The notes: generated from the sequence alone by a model not told the origin. Counted from the stretch's first letter, positions 27,111 to 36,900 are shown. The stretch is 64,000 bases of DNA from Rhodoplanes sp046000175 (GCF_046000175.1 NZ_JBEOMB010000045.1:10430-74429); one strand, 5' to 3'. Translations and numbers: made by a program.

Positions 27111-27904
27111 GGCAGGCGCACCTCCGGCGGATCGGCGGATCGCACGCCGGTGCCGACCGGCAGCATCGTCTGCCCCGGGGCGATGCCGTCACCGAGCAGG
27201 CCGACGGCGGCCCGGTAGCCATGAACGGTGCCGACGTCGACATAGGCGGCGCCGGCCTTCACGCCGATCGCGCGGCCGCCTTCGGCGAGCCAGGCATTGA
27301 CCAGCGTGCCGACATACTCGTCGCCGCGGCCGGGCCGGCGCCACAGCGCAGCGAGCTCGTGGAAGACCCGGCCCGGCATCTTGAAGGCGCCCCAGATCCA
27401 GCGCGAGCGCGCGTCCTTCTGCTTCACCCGGATGGCCGTGACCCGGTCGGCACCGTCCAGCTCGACCGCGTCGAACAGGTCGGGCCGGTCGACCGGGAAC
27501 AGCAGGAAGGAGAGCCGGTCGTCCGGCAGCGCGGCGAGTGCATGGGCGGGAAACCAGACCGTGTCCGGCAGGCCGACCACGACGGGCTCGTCCGCGGCGA
27601 TCAGTGGGGCGGGGCGGAAGATCGCGTCGCACAGGCCGACCGGGCGCGGTTGCACCATGTAGGCGATGTCGGCCGCCCCGTAGGCGGCGCCGTAATACTC
27701 CATGATGTCCGACTTGCCGGGCGAGATGACGAAGCAGATCTTCGTCGCGCCGCCCAGGATCATGCGCTCGACCAGATACTCGCTCACCGCGCACGGACGC
27801 TCCCCGGTCTCGGTCGGGCGGCTGCCGACCGGCAGCAGCTCCTTGGAGAAGGCGAGTGGCTGGATGCGGCTGCCGCGGCCTGCGGCCGGCACGATGCCCC
27901 ACAT
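27107..27904 (-). CDS. sugar-phosphate nucleotidyltransferase
   Basis: A 265-residue GT-A-fold nucleotidyltransferase. The start WGIVPAAGRGSRIQPLAFSK followed by ELLPVG carries the GxGxR nucleotide loop and the phosphate-binding lysine of the RmlA/GalU group. A later VVGLPDTVWF supplies the metal aspartate. Shorter than GalU (about 300) and lacking a dimerisation tail. It should activate a sugar or possibly an inositol-derived phosphate as its nucleotide conjugate. Two bases separate it from the CgeB-like gene before it. Confidence 0.86.
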   Translation of the reverse strand: MWGIVPAAGRGSRIQPLAFSKELLPVGSRPTETGERPCAVSEYLVERMILGGATKICFVISPGKSDIMEYYGAAYGAADIAYMVQPRPVGLCDAIFRPAPLIAADEPVVVGLPDTVWFPAHALAALPDDRLSFLLFPVDRPDLFDAVELDGADRVTAIRVKQKDARSRWIWGAFKMPGRVFHELAALWRRPGRGDEYVGTLVNAWLAEGGRAIGVKAGAAYVDVGTVHGYRAAVGLLGDGIAPGQTMLPVGTGVRSADPPEVRLP

Positions 27905-27906
27905 GG

Positions 27907-29052
27907 TCAGGCCTCCACGATGGTGGATGGGGACGGGACGGGATCGGCGGGCGCCGGCGCGATCGCTTCGAACGGGGCGACGCCCGGTGCGGCCGCGGCC
28001 TCGATCAGATGCTCGAAGGCGACGGCACGGTGCGCCGCCGTGTGCGCATCCATCACCCGATCGTGCGCGGCCCGCCCGAGCCTGGCGATCTCGGTGTCCG
28101 ACAGCGCGAGCGCCGCGTCGATGTCCTCGGAGCCGCGGGCGACCAGCACCTCGGTGCCGGGCGAGAAGAACGTCTCCAGTCCCTCCCAGTCGTCCGTGAC
28201 GATGGCGGTGCCGCAGGCGGCGGCCTCGAACAGCCGGCCCGACGGGCACCAGCCCATCGCGGCCATCGCCTTGCGGGTGATGTTGAGGGTCAGGCGCGAC
28301 GAGGAGAAGAAGGCGGCGTGCTCGGCCGGCGGCAGGTGGCGCACGAACCAGATGTTGTCGCTCCAGGGAAACTCCTTGGGGTACTGGGCGCCGCCGATGA
28401 CGAAGCGCCGGTCGCGCCAGCGCGTCGCCGGCTGGAGCAGGAACGTCTCCAGGGCCGGCTGGCGGTCGCTCGCATAGGTGCCGAGATAGGAGAGGTCGGC
28501 GATGTAGTGCGACACCGGCGGCACGCGATGATGCACGCGCGGATCGACATGGCCGTAGAGCGGCGCGGCGCGCCGAGCGTGAAGCCGCGTGATCAGCTCG
28601 TCGAGCGCGCGGCCGCCCGTGTAGCTGAGCACCAGGTCGAAGCCGGCGAGGCCGCCTGCGGGAAGATACGGGACCGTGTCGCCGTCGCGTAGCGTGGCGA
28701 GCGTCACGGGCGTGTCGAGATCGTAGAAGACGCGGACCGGCCGCGGGGCGTCGAGCACCATGGCCGATACGGCGGGCCCGTCAGGACAGTAGGACGTGAC
28801 GATCGCCACGTCGGCGTCCGCCAGCACGGCGTCGATGCGGGCGCGCATTTCGGCGAGGTCGCGATAGAGGATCAGATCGCCGTCCGGAAGCGCCTCGAGA
28901 TCGCGGTTCGCCGCATAATAGGGGACGTCGCGCTCGAAGAACGTGGTGTGATGGCCACGCGCTGCGAGCGCCGCGATCAGGCCCCGCCACAGCGTGGCGT
29001 GGCCGTTGCCCCAGGTCGACGAGACGGTGAGGCCGAACACGACGATCTTCAT
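27907..29052 (-). CDS. CgeB-like glycosyltransferase
   Basis: A 381-residue GT-B protein, the closest paralog of the protein at 17012-18124: start IVVFGLTVSSTWGNGHATLW, then FFERDVPYYAANRDL, FYDLDTPVTLATL, LSYTGGRALDELI, SYLGTYASDRQPALE and RLFEAAACGTAIVTDDWEG. The C-terminal 25 residues are Ala/Pro-rich and probably disordered. Its ATG overlaps the stop of the histidine phosphatase gene. Confidence 0.86.
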   Translation of the reverse strand: MKIVVFGLTVSSTWGNGHATLWRGLIAALAARGHHTTFFERDVPYYAANRDLEALPDGDLILYRDLAEMRARIDAVLADADVAIVTSYCPDGPAVSAMVLDAPRPVRVFYDLDTPVTLATLRDGDTVPYLPAGGLAGFDLVLSYTGGRALDELITRLHARRAAPLYGHVDPRVHHRVPPVSHYIADLSYLGTYASDRQPALETFLLQPATRWRDRRFVIGGAQYPKEFPWSDNIWFVRHLPPAEHAAFFSSSRLTLNITRKAMAAMGWCPSGRLFEAAACGTAIVTDDWEGLETFFSPGTEVLVARGSEDIDAALALSDTEIARLGRAAHDRVMDAHTAAHRAVAFEHLIEAAAAPGVAPFEAIAPAPADPVPSPSTIVEA

Positions 29053-29648
29053 GCCGCGACCCGTTCGTTCAGCGAGAGGAGCTTGGCGCCCCACGTGCCG
29101 ACCACCAGGGTCGACACGCTGGCGGGACTCACCTCGAGCCGGTCGTAGGCATCGAGCGTCATGCCGAGATAGTGGAGCAGCGCCGCCCGGATCACGTCGC
29201 CATGGCTCACCGCGGCGATCCGGCCGTCGGGATGCGTTCGCGACAGCCGGTCGAGCAGCCCGACGACGCGCTGCTGCACCGCCCGCATGCTTTCGCCCTC
29301 CGGAGCGCGCGCCTGTCCGCGATCCTCGTTCCACAGTCGCCACTCTGGATCGTCGGCGATCTCGGCGAGGCCGCGGCCGGTCCACGAGCCGAGGTCGACC
29401 TCGTCGAGATCCGGCGAGATGGTGACGACGACGCGGGCCGCCTCGGCGATCGGGTTCGCCGTCTCCTGGGCGCGCTCGCGCGGGCTGGCATGCACGCCCG
29501 TGAGGGCCTCGGCGGACAAGCGAAGGGCGAGCATCGCCGCCTGTCGCCGGCCGTCGGCGGACAGGCCGATGCGCGGCGTGCGGCCGACCAGCACGCGGTC
29601 CTGCAGCCCGTGGGGAGCATGGCGGACCAGAAAGAAGGTGGTGGTCAT
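29049..29648 (-). CDS. histidine phosphatase family protein
   Basis: A 199-residue phosphatase of the phosphoglycerate mutase-like superfamily. The catalytic RHG motif is LVRHAPHG, with His10 as the phospho-acceptor, Ala replacing Gly. SPRERAQETANPI supplies the second arginine, the acid is near DEVDLGSWTG, and AAVSHGDVIRAALLHYLG carries the second histidine. Members dephosphorylate sugar phosphates, phosphoglycerate conjugates or nucleotides. Located between inositol-phosphate synthase and a glycosyltransferase, it may remove the phosphate from an inositol- or sugar-phosphate intermediate, which is inference. The gene stops inside the next start. Confidence 0.85.
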   Translation of the reverse strand: MTTTFFLVRHAPHGLQDRVLVGRTPRIGLSADGRRQAAMLALRLSAEALTGVHASPRERAQETANPIAEAARVVVTISPDLDEVDLGSWTGRGLAEIADDPEWRLWNEDRGQARAPEGESMRAVQQRVVGLLDRLSRTHPDGRIAAVSHGDVIRAALLHYLGMTLDAYDRLEVSPASVSTLVVGTWGAKLLSLNERVAA

Positions 29649-29667
29649 CGCGGCGCTGTCCGGATCG

Positions 29668-30771
29668 TCAACCCTCTCCGTCGATGAAGGCGTCGAGGCG
29701 CAGGCGCGCCTCGTGATCGGTGAACTGCACGGGTGGCGACTTCATGAACCAGCCCGACGGGCCTTCGAGGGCGCCGCCGATGCCGCGGTCGAGCGCCAGC
29801 TTGGCGCAGCGCACGGCGTCGATCACGACTCCGGCGGAGTTGGGCGAGTCCCAGACCTCGAGCTTCAGCTCGAGATTGAGCGGCGTGCCGCCGAAGCCGG
29901 CGCCCTCCATGCGGATGTGTGCCCACTTGCGATCCTCGAGCCACGGCACGTGATCGCTCGGACCGATGTGGATGTCGTCGGGGGCGAGCGGCACGTCGAG
30001 CTGGCTCGACACGGCGCGTGTCTTGGAGATCTTCTTGGAGTCGAGCCGCTCGCGCTCCAGCATGTTCTTGAAGTCGGCATTGCCGCCGAAATTGAGCTGA
30101 TAGGTGCGGTCGAGCCGCACGCCGCGCTCGCCGAACAGATGCGCGAGGACGCGATGCACGATGGTGGCACCGACCTGGCTCTTGATGTCGTCGCCGATCA
30201 GCGGGATGCCGCGTGCCGCGAAACGGCGGCGCCAGGTGTCGTTCGACGCGATGAAGGCCGGGATGCAGTTGACGAAGGCGCAGCCGGCATCGAGCGCGCA
30301 TTCGGCGTAGTACTCGGTCGCCTTCTGGGAGCCCACCGGCAGGTACGAGACCAGCACGTCGGTGCCGGTCTGCTTCAGCGCCCGGCTGACATCGACCTCG
30401 GGCTCTGGCGATTCCGGCACGTCGTCGGTGAGGCAGCGGCCGATGCCGTCGAGCGTGCGGCCGCGCATCACGCTCACCCCGAGCGGCGGCACGCGGGCGA
30501 ACCGGATGGTGTTGTTCGGCGGCGCGAGGATCGCCTCGGCGACGTCGCGGCCGACTTTCCTGGCGTTGACGTCGAAGGCCGCCGAGATCTCGATGTCGCG
30601 CACGCGATAGCCGCCGAGGTCGGCGTGCATCAGACCGGGGACCGGCTCGTTCTCGTGGGCGTCGCGGTAATGGAAGAGGCCCTGCACCAGCGCGGAGGCG
30701 CAGTTGCCGACGCCGACGAGGCCGACACGGACGCGCCGCGACGCTGCACTTGCGGAGGCGGCACTCGTCAT
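29668..30771 (-). CDS. ino1: myo-inositol-1-phosphate synthase
   Basis: A 367-residue NAD-dependent synthase that isomerises glucose-6-phosphate to inositol-1-phosphate. NAD loop VGLVGVGNCASALVQGL; conserved core FVNCIPAFIASND and GDDIKSQVGATIVHRVLAHL; active-site region YQLNFGGNADFKNM with the SKKISKTRAV lysines; end part GAGFGGTPLNLELKLEVWDS. It matches the actinobacterial length (about 367) rather than the roughly 530-residue eukaryotic type. The ATG at 30771 lacks a strong ribosome site. It lies 62 bases after the GT9-like gene and heads the run of cassette enzymes, suggesting inositol is a building block. Confidence 0.94.
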   Translation of the reverse strand: MTSAASASAASRRVRVGLVGVGNCASALVQGLFHYRDAHENEPVPGLMHADLGGYRVRDIEISAAFDVNARKVGRDVAEAILAPPNNTIRFARVPPLGVSVMRGRTLDGIGRCLTDDVPESPEPEVDVSRALKQTGTDVLVSYLPVGSQKATEYYAECALDAGCAFVNCIPAFIASNDTWRRRFAARGIPLIGDDIKSQVGATIVHRVLAHLFGERGVRLDRTYQLNFGGNADFKNMLERERLDSKKISKTRAVSSQLDVPLAPDDIHIGPSDHVPWLEDRKWAHIRMEGAGFGGTPLNLELKLEVWDSPNSAGVVIDAVRCAKLALDRGIGGALEGPSGWFMKSPPVQFTDHEARLRLDAFIDGEG

Positions 30772-30833
30772 CGGAACGTCCGGGTCATGAGATCCCCCTC
30801 GGTCCGCCGCCGCCGGCGGCGGTGTGGGCGAAC

Positions 30834-32081
30834 CTATGTACGTTTCGCCAACGTCCGCTCGGAACGAAGGTTCCCCGGTCCGTGAAGGCCGATCGGCACG
30901 GCCCTGATCAGCATGGCAGTGAGGCGGTCGAGCACGGTCCGCCAGTCCTCGTCGGCGCGCCGGCGCAGGAGCCGCATGCTCGGGTACCACGGTGTGTCGT
31001 CACGCCGCGTCATCCAGCGCCAGTCGCAGTCGTCCTTCAGCAGCGTCACGCAGGGCAGGCCGAGCGCCCCGGCGAGGTGCGCCGGCATGGTATCGACCGA
31101 GACGACGAGATCCAGCGCCTGCATCCGTCGCGCCGTGATCAGGACGTCGTCGCTGCCGATGTCTCGCGCCGGCAACGACTTCAGCTCGCTGTTGGAGAGA
31201 CCGCGCTGGAGCATGCAGGGCTCGATGCCGAGCGTGGCGAGGCGCTGGAACAGGCGTCTCATCAGGTCGGTCGGGATCGAGCGGCCCGGATCCCAGCCGC
31301 CGGCCGTCCAGACGAAGCCGATGCGCAGTGGCGCGCGGCCCTCGATATCGCTCTCCGCGCGCAGCGCGATACCGTTCCCCGCCTGCGGCTCGATACCTCT
31401 CCCCGCGTGCGGGGAGAGGTCGACATTTGCGCGTCCGGCGCGAATGTCGGGTGAGGGGGCCTCTCGTGGAAACGGAGACGCCCCCTCACCCGACTCGCCG
31501 CTGCGCGGCGAGCCACCCTCTCCCCGCGTGCGGGGAGAGGGAACCGGACTGCCGTGCCGGTGATCCGACACGATCGCCCGATCGAGAATCTGCTTCGCCC
31601 GCTCCGGAAACAGATACGGCACCGGCCCGAGCGTGTCCGGCGTCGCCCGCAGCGCGTGGGCGAGCTCCATGATCTCGATGTCGAGGTCGTAGTCGACCTC
31701 CGGCGTGCCGTCGTGCAGCGGCAGCACGGCGTCGACGCCGGGCGCGGTGGCGACGAGCGGTAGCACCGCCGGCTGGACCCAGAGGGTGACATGCGCCGCG
31801 ATGGTCCGCAGCGGCGCGGCGAAGCGCACGAACTGCAACGTATCCCCGAGACCGTGGTAGCAGCGGACCAGCACATGCCGTCCGGCGAGCGGCGCGCCGG
31901 TCCAGACGAGCTGCTCGTGGCGCGGCCGGTGCCAGCCGGTCTCGCCGCGCGCGCGACGATCAGCCAGCACGCGATCGCTGATCGCCCAGGCGGCGGCGAA
32001 ATCGCCGCGCCGCATCGCCTCCGTCCACGGATCGGCCGCCGCGGCGGGGATCGTGTCGTTGGGGGCCGTCGTGTCGCCCAT
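30834..32081 (-). CDS. glycosyltransferase family 9-like protein with in-frame repeat insertion
   Basis: A 415-residue protein. The core RCYHGLGDTLQFVRFAAPLR with VTLWVQPAVLPLV, and the end DLVVSVDTMPAHLAGALGLP then DCDWRWMTRRDDTPWYPSMR, are the donor-site pattern of GT9/heptosyltransferase-like proteins often fused to TPR repeats; the N-terminal 60 residues could be one TPR-like hairpin. Residues about 181-229 (SPVPSPRTRGEGGSPRSG onward) are encoded by a family A palindromic repeat and break the GT9 domain without stopping translation. The ATG at 32081 is chosen; an extension to 32222 has no family support. First gene of the minus-strand cassette. Confidence 0.78.
   Translation of the reverse strand: MGDTTAPNDTIPAAAADPWTEAMRRGDFAAAWAISDRVLADRRARGETGWHRPRHEQLVWTGAPLAGRHVLVRCYHGLGDTLQFVRFAAPLRTIAAHVTLWVQPAVLPLVATAPGVDAVLPLHDGTPEVDYDLDIEIMELAHALRATPDTLGPVPYLFPERAKQILDRAIVSDHRHGSPVPSPRTRGEGGSPRSGESGEGASPFPREAPSPDIRAGRANVDLSPHAGRGIEPQAGNGIALRAESDIEGRAPLRIGFVWTAGGWDPGRSIPTDLMRRLFQRLATLGIEPCMLQRGLSNSELKSLPARDIGSDDVLITARRMQALDLVVSVDTMPAHLAGALGLPCVTLLKDDCDWRWMTRRDDTPWYPSMRLLRRRADEDWRTVLDRLTAMLIRAVPIGLHGPGNLRSERTLAKRT
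31395..31541. repeat. dispersed palindromic repeat, family A, copy 2, inside a gene
   Basis: Flanking hairpins CCTCTCCCCGCGTGCGGGGAGAGG (positions 31396-31419) and its counterpart at 31516-31541 bracket an inner GAGGGGGC/GCCCCCTC pair. The span is 147 bases, an exact multiple of three, and the reading frame of the GT9-like gene stays open through it. Immediately to its left, two degenerate 24-base copies of the outer arm (around 31345-31394) suggest local duplication. Confidence 0.85.
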
Positions 32082-32215
32082 CCTGCCTCCCGCGTCGGAC
32101 TCTTTGGCCGATCGCGCGATCGCGCCGCCCGACGTGGAACACGCGACGGAGCCCGACGGTTTCCGCACCGACGGCCGACACGCCGCTGTCGGAGCGAGGA
32201 CGCGAGGAGAAGCCG

Positions 32216-32497
32216 ATGTCACAGGGCAAGGTCACGACCGACCACGACGCCATCCGCAAATGGGTGGAGGAGCGCGGCGGCCATCCGGCGACCGTCGAGG
32301 GGACCGAGACGGGCGGCGAGCACGCCGGGATCCTGCGAGTCGACTTCGGCCCCAAGGACGACACGCTCGAGACGCTGTCCTGGGACGCGTTCTTCGAGAA
32401 GTTCGACGAGGCCGATCTCGCCTTCCTGCATCAGGACAAGACGGCGGACGGCAAGGTCTCGCGCTTCCACAAGTTCGTCAGCCGGTCGAAGCAATGA
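32216..32497 (+). CDS. conserved small protein (often misnamed glucan branching enzyme)
   Basis: A 93-residue hydrophilic protein: TTDHDAIRKWVEERGGHPAT, then LRVDFGPKDDTLETLSWDAF and FFEKFDEADLAFLHQD. I recognise this as a small conserved alphaproteobacterial family whose members start with DHDxIRKWxExRGGxPATV and are sometimes labelled 1,4-alpha-glucan branching enzyme without basis. GAGGAGAA lies 7 bases before the ATG. Its stop overlaps the next gene (ATGA). Function unknown. Confidence 0.8.
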   Translation: MSQGKVTTDHDAIRKWVEERGGHPATVEGTETGGEHAGILRVDFGPKDDTLETLSWDAFFEKFDEADLAFLHQDKTADGKVSRFHKFVSRSKQ

Positions 32498-32823
32498 ACG
32501 AGGCGGCGCTGCACGACCGCCTCGCCGAGGCCTACAACCTGATCGCCGCGGCGCTGCGCAGCGACGCTCCGGACTTCGATCGGGTGATGGACGCGATCGG
32601 CCGGCTGTTCGATCCCAAGGGGCCGTTCAACACGCCGACCATGACGCTCGCACTGCCGCCCTCGGTCGACCGCGCCGTGCTCGATCTCCGCGACGTGATG
32701 GAGCGGTTCCGCGACCGCAGCGCGGAATCGACCGAGGAAGCGGTGCGCGAGGTGTGGTCGGTGCTCAGCCGCCGGGAGGTCGTGGCGGCGTTGCGGAAGC
32801 GGGAAGCGTTCGAGGCGGAGTAG
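32494..32823 (+). CDS. small hypothetical protein
   Basis: A 109-residue, mostly helical protein (LHDRLAEAYNLIAAALRSD, VLDLRDVMERFRDRSAE, EEAVREVWSVLSRREVV). No family recognised. It starts in an ATGA overlap with the preceding conserved gene, the best argument for it being real. The end RKREAFEAE is highly charged. Confidence 0.6.
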   Translation: MNEAALHDRLAEAYNLIAAALRSDAPDFDRVMDAIGRLFDPKGPFNTPTMTLALPPSVDRAVLDLRDVMERFRDRSAESTEEAVREVWSVLSRREVVAALRKREAFEAE

Positions 32824-32889
32824 GTCGAGCATCACGGCGTCGCGCGGCAGCCCGCGTCACGCGCGGGTCGCACAGCCGTGTCCGGCCGC

Positions 32890-33093
32890 TCACCCGTCGA
32901 GCACGGCCTTCAGCTCGCGCAGATCGTGCTCGTCGACCACTGGGGCGAGATCGTGGATGTGGATGTCCAGGTGGGCGGCGATCTCGCGGGCGAGGTCGTG
33001 GTGTCCGCGGCGGGCCGTGTCGGCCAGGATGATGCCCATTCCGAGAAGCGTGGCGGAGTGGACCGTGCCGGAGAAGTCGGTGACTGTACGCAT
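32890..33093 (-). CDS. small hypothetical protein
   Basis: A 67-residue protein: MRTVTDFSGTVHSATLLGMG, then ADTARRGHHDLAREIAAHLD and LAPVVDEHDLRELKAVLDG. The ATG at 33093 has GAGGGGG 7-8 bases upstream and is preferred to 33120. The opposite-strand frame here has a poor composition. Unknown function; it precedes no obvious partner. Confidence 0.55.
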   Translation of the reverse strand: MRTVTDFSGTVHSATLLGMGIILADTARRGHHDLAREIAAHLDIHIHDLAPVVDEHDLRELKAVLDG

Positions 33094-33244
33094 CGTCAGT
33101 CCCCCTCGATTGCTCATCATAGCATCGGATCGTTGATGCTTCGCTTAAGGAGCTTCGCGTAAGGAAGAAACCGTGACCGCGGGCCGTCTCGCGTGGGCGG
33201 CCGGCCGGCGTGGGCGGTGTCGTTCGAAGGTGGCGTGCGTGAGA

Positions 33245-33727
33245 TCAGGGCGCCGCCGGCGGCCCGGAGGCGTCGCCGTCCGGCTTGCCGGTGCCGTAGC
33301 GCGTCCGGATCGCCTTCTCGATCGGGCCGCCGGCGAGCAGCACGAAGAACAACAGGGGCAGGGCGATCGCGATCACGGTCCAGGCCGCGACCGCGCAGGC
33401 CGCGCCGAGGCTCGCCGTCACCCAGATGCAGGCCGCCGTGGTGAGGCCGCGCACCCGGGCGTCGCCGGAGCCGCGCACGATCACGCCGGCGCCCAGAAAC
33501 CCGATGCCGGTGAGGATGCCCTGGACGACCCGGCTGACGTCGGTGAGCCGGTCCTGCTCCTGGATCGAGGGATCGACCGCCGCCATCACGGCGAGCGCGG
33601 CGCCGAGACCGACGAGGCCGAGCGTCCGCATCCCGGTCGGCTTGCCGTGCAGGTCGCGGTTGAGCCCGAGGATCATGCCGACCACGGTGGCCGCGGTCAG
33701 ACGCAGGGCGATGTCGGTCCAGTCCAT
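33245..33727 (-). CDS. MgtC/SapB family membrane protein
   Basis: A 160-residue inner-membrane protein with about four helices. The family core is present: ATVVGMILGLNRDLHGKPTGMRT (the GxxxGxxR/K loop), SRVVQGILTGIGFLGAGVIV, and GLTTAACIWVTASLG. MgtC-type proteins modulate magnesium adaptation, acid survival or ATP synthase. The C-terminal cytosolic ACT-like domain of long MgtC proteins is missing; it ends after the membrane part with a Pro/Gly tail, like the short SapB-type members. A family A repeat lies just upstream. Confidence 0.88.
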   Translation of the reverse strand: MDWTDIALRLTAATVVGMILGLNRDLHGKPTGMRTLGLVGLGAALAVMAAVDPSIQEQDRLTDVSRVVQGILTGIGFLGAGVIVRGSGDARVRGLTTAACIWVTASLGAACAVAAWTVIAIALPLLFFVLLAGGPIEKAIRTRYGTGKPDGDASGPPAAP

Positions 33728-33766
33728 GACGTGCCTTCATCCGCCCGGCGGAGCGAGTTGCCGTCA

Positions 33767-33901
33767 CCTCTCCCCGCCAGCGGGGAGAGGTCGGATTTCG
33801 CGCCGAAGGCGCGAAGTCCGGGTGAGGGGGCGTCGCCGCGAGTCCGAGCTTGTCCGAGGCGCCCCCTCACCTCGACCCTCTCCCCGCGCGCGGGGAGAGG
33901 G
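33767..33901. repeat. dispersed palindromic repeat, family A, copy 3
   Basis: Outer hairpins at 33767-33790 and 33876-33901 (CTCTCCCCGC-GCGGGGAGAG) bracket CGCGCCGAAGGCGCG and the pair GGTGAGGGGGCG/CGCCCCCTCACC. It fills the space between the MgtC-like start and the oxidoreductase stop. Confidence 0.8.
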
Positions 33902-33939
33902 GGAGCCGGCGTCGTGCCATGGCGGCAGCGACGTCGATC

Positions 33940-36900
33940 TCACCCCGCCGTGTGGCCGCGCAGGTCGAGCTGGCGGAGCGCGCGGTCGATCCACAGCTTG
34001 GTGAGCTTCTCCTGGGTGCCGTTCTGGGAGAGGCGGCTCCTCAGATTGGCGAAGTCGACGCGGTCGAGCTCCTGGTCCTGGTTGGCGCAGGAGAACACCA
34101 CGGTTTCGGTGCCGGTCGCCGGGTCCTTGTGGACCTGCAGGCACTGCGCGCAGATCTCCTTCATCATGCATTGCATGGGCGAGTTGATCGAGCCGATCGC
34201 CTTGTGGCCGGGCTTGAGATGCGCGGCCAGCATGCCGTGGCGGGCGCGCGCGACCGCCGCCATCATGCCGTCCGAGCCGATCGCGATCACCCGGTCGATG
34301 TCGCCGAGGTCGACCGGCTGGTCGCCGAGCGCCCCGGTCGCGTAGGCCTCCAGCGCCGCCACCATGTTGCCGACGAAGGTCTTGTCCTGCGGCCGGTCGG
34401 CGGAAAAGCCCGGCGCCTCGTCGCAGCACCACACGATCGCGTCGGCGGCGCGCTCGATCTCGGCGACCTTGTAGCGGTCGCGGATCTGCTTGTAGCCGGC
34501 GAAGTAGAGCACCTTGCCGCCGCGGGCGCGGGCCGCCTCGCCGATCGAGAACAGCACGGCGTTGCCGAGGCCGCCGCCGATCAGGAGCACGGTCTCGCCT
34601 GGCTCGATCTCGGTCGGCGCGCCGGTCGGGCCCATCAGGATCACCGGCTCGCCGGGCCGCAGCGTGGCGCAGAGGTCCGACGAGCCGCCCATCTCCAGCA
34701 CGATCGTGGCGAGCAGGCCCTCGTCGCGGTCCGTCCAGGCGCCGGTGAGGGCGAGGCCCTCCATGGCGAGCGCCGTGCCGTCGACCCGGGTCGCGAAGGT
34801 CTCGTAGTTCTGCAGCCGGTAGAACTGGCCGGGCTCGAAGGCGCGCGCCGCCGCCGGCGCCTTCACCACCACCTCGACGATGGTCGGGGTGAGGCGGTTG
34901 ACAGCGTGGATGGTGGCGCGCAGCTCGTGGTCGAGCTTTTGATACAGCGCGGCGCGATCCGGCGGCGCGGTGTCGAGCGTCGCGAGCAGCCGGGCGACGA
35001 CCGGGAAGCCCTGCTTGGCGCTCGCCATCGCCTTCACGACATTGCCGGCGAAGGAGGGATGCAGGTCGCCGAAGAAGCTGACGGCGCGCCCGTCCGCGCG
35101 AATGTCCGTCAGCACATGGGCGACCGAGGGCTTGGCGATCCGCTCCGGCGAGACCGTCGCACCCGCCTCGTCGCGCGCGCGAAAATACTTGCCGTCGAGC
35201 GCCATGGCGGCATCCTCGCGGGCCAGCGTCGTGTTGGGCTGGGTGCCGGCTGCGACCACGATGGTGCGGGCCGGCAGCGTCACCTCGGCCTCGCCCGGCA
35301 CCTCGCCCTGACGGGCGAGTTTCAGCGCGCGCGCGTGGCCGTAATTGTCCAGGACCACCTCGGTCGGGGAGAGGCGCTCGGCGAACCAGATGCCTTCCTC
35401 CATCGCCTTGGCGATCTCTTCGTGATTGAGCGTGTAGCTCGGCGCCTCGACCATGCGGCGCCGATAGGCGACCGTGACGCCGCCCCAGCCCTTGACCAGC
35501 TCGGCGAGCCGCGCCGGCCGGTTTTCACGCGCTGCAGCGTCCCGCTCCGCCCTGATTTTTCGCGCGTGGTCGATGAACTCGTCGGCGATCAGCGTCTCCG
35601 CCTCGCTCCAGGCGGCCCGCACCTGCGGCTCGCTGCGCTCGGCCGCGAGCGCCTCGTAGCGGGCCAGGAACTTCTCGACCTGCAGCGGATAGTAGGCGAG
35701 CGCCTCGGTCGCCGTGTCGATCGCGGTGAGGCCGCCGCCGATGACGACGACGGGCAGGCGGATTTGCAGGTTGGCGATACTGTCCGGCTTCGCCGCGCCG
35801 GTGAGCTGCAGCGCCATCAGGAAGTCGGAGGCCTGGCGCACGCCGGTGGCGAGCCCGTTCTTCATGTCGACGACGGTCGGCTTGCCGGCGCCCGTGCACA
35901 GCGCGACGTGGTCGAAGCCGAGCCCGAACGCCTCGTCGATCGTCAGCGTGCCGCCGAACCTTATGCCGCCGAACATCTTGAACTGCGCCCGGCGCTCCAG
36001 CAGCAGCCGGATCAGCTTGAGGTAGTTCTTGTTCCAGCGCACCGTGATGCCGTATTCGGCGACACCGCCGAAGCCGGCCATCACGCGGGTGCCGAGATTC
36101 TCCTCCAACTCGGCGAGATCGCGGATCGGCCGGAACGGCACGCGGGCGCCCGACATCTCGGTGCCGGAGATCGAAGGATCCAGCGGCTCGATCTTGAGGC
36201 CGTCGACCGCGACGACGCCGTGGCCGTCGTTCATCAGGTGATGCGAGAGCGTGAAGCCGGCCGGGCCGAGGCCGACGACCAGCACGCTGCGGCCGGTGTC
36301 GGGCTTGGGCAGCGGGCGGCGCAGGTTGAGCGGGTTCCAGCGGGTCAGGAGCGAGTAGATCTCGAAGCCCCACGGCAGCGCCAGCACGTCCTTGAGGGCG
36401 CGGGTCTCGACCTGCGGGATGTCGACCGGGTCCTGCTTCTGGTAGATGCACGACTTCATGCAGTCGTTGCAGATGCGGTGGCCGGTCGCCGCGCACATCG
36501 GATTGTCGATCGTCACGATCGCCAGCGCCCCGACCGTGTGGCCGCCGGCCTTGACGAGATTCATCTCGGAGATCTTCTCCTCGAGCGGGCAGCCGGCGAG
36601 CGGCACCCCGAACTCGTTGCGCCGGAAGCCGCCGGCCTTCTCCTTGAGGCCGCGCGAGCAGGAATCCTTGCCCTGGTTGTGGCACCAGATGCAGTAGTTG
36701 GCGTGATCGAGCGCGCCGGTCAGATCGGTGCCGCAGTCGGTGAGATCGAAGCCCTCGCGGAAGCGGCGGTGGTCGTCGGAGAGCTTGAACACCGTCACGC
36801 CCTCGACCACTTCGGTCTCGACCGGCACCAGCCGCATCGGATCGATCTTGCCGGGCGCCTTGAACAGGACGCCGCCGTGGTGGCGGTGCTGGCCTTCGGC

